Assembly (NCBI GenBank): GCA_030141605.1
Contig: JAQGDQ010000431.1
Location: 1-62,000, forward strand
Direction: 5' to 3'
DNA from: Tubiluchus corallicola
Taxonomy: Eukaryota > Priapulida > Priapulimorpha > Priapulimorphida > Tubiluchidae
Length of the DNA: 62,000 bases
The notes under the pieces were generated by a model. The model had not been told where the DNA came from, ran no database searches, and saw only the letters and a program-made list of their open reading frames with translations. A program made the position numbers and the translations under genes. Numbering within the stretch: position 1 is the stretch's first letter; every line of letters begins with the position of its first letter. Below, piece after piece: positions 61,340 through 62,000 of the stretch.

Positions 61340-62000
61340 GGAATGCAATAATATCTTTGGTACAATTTCTGACCAGAAAACGACACATTCGTTCAAGTTT
61401 TGTGAACAAATAACTGAGATCATAAAGAAAAAATGAATTACAGATCCTACATTCATAATAAAAGTTGCTGTTCAGTTGCTATATTACAAAGCAACACTCC
61501 ACCTTGGATGTTGCTTTAAATCAATTTTATAAAACACAATTATACATTAAGAGTAAGCCGACCCGGAGAGACAGTTTTCCAAGGTTGTTTGAGATTGGTA
61601 AAACCCTGGAGATAAGAGAAAGCTAAGAAGAGAAAAATAAAGTCTGGTTTACATACCAGTACTGCCACCGCATGTCAGTGGACACAGTACACATTTTTAC
61701 CGGTGAAAGTACAAGTATTATCTGTAACATGCATTACCACAGAATTAAATGCTACAAATTCTGAAAGGCAGAAACATTTCTTATACATTTGTGCATGAAA
61801 CATACAAAATGGACAGCGAGGCGACACCGGTTTAGAAAATACTGATTCGGCTCAAATACGTGTGGATATAACTTTTGTAAGACAGACTAAGTTTACATAA
61901 GTCTGTAATTATCACCTAAATTCTGTAGTATCTCTACTTTCAAGAGCAGTATGCAAAGCAAGCAACTAAGCAGTGGTCAAGAGTGAGAACGTGATGGTGT
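61340..62000. other. Unassigned interval to window end
   Basis: No gene or repeat recognised. Confidence 0.5.

Overview
The window is repeat-dominated, AT-rich DNA of an animal nuclear genome. The evidence is one spliced GPCR exon with a consensus GT donor, tRNA-derived SINEs, LINE fragments, hAT-derived transposase remnants, many MITEs, TTAGGG-like telomeric motifs and very long microsatellites. The receptor exon resembles neuromedin-U/pyrokinin/capa-type receptors. A lophotrochozoan, perhaps a mollusc, is my guess, held with low confidence. There is no prokaryotic or organellar signature. Everything here was read by eye; copy boundaries are good to a few bases at best and often to about 10-20.

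Layout. 1-6750 is a large inverted repeat: two ~1.75 kb arms, each with the same nested MITEs, flank long (CT)n/(GA)n tracts. A LINE endonuclease fragment lies in the centre. 6.8-17.6 kb holds MITEs of families A, D and E, plus 45-bp and 38-bp minisatellites. 18-20.8 kb is microsatellite (CT, GT, inverted hexanucleotide arrays) and a candidate MITE. 21-30 kb alternates MITE families B, C, E and A with a 973-bp hAT-like element. 30.2-34 kb has a telomere-like array between inverted 12-bp arrays, then two D copies in inverted orientation around trinucleotide repeats. 34-40 kb holds B, C and E copies, a SINE, a 138-bp satellite, and the only convincing host gene segment: the first coding exon of a GPCR on the minus strand (36480-36783). 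40-46.7 kb holds LINE RT debris, a 5S-like fragment, a ~67-copy 28-bp minisatellite, and the C-terminal end of a ZBED-type hAT transposase with a younger hAT MITE inside it. 47-62 kb holds pentanucleotide arrays, a SINE inside a SINE, a 45-bp minisatellite, more MITEs, a ZMYM-type hAT C-terminal fragment and triplicated ~340-bp units.

How the parts relate. The GPCR gene runs leftward, and no second exon was recognised, so everything left of 36479 may be one very long intron. The rest is a record of nested transposition. Families B, C and D end in AGGAAAA/AGGAAAG-like termini next to TTAA, consistent with Kolobok-like MITEs. Family A has TA-flanked ~75-bp inverted termini. Family F is an hAT MITE with 8-bp target duplications. 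Several families repeatedly carry perfect TGACGTCA octamers (12 seen) or NRF1-like palindromes, so they may disperse transcription-factor sites.
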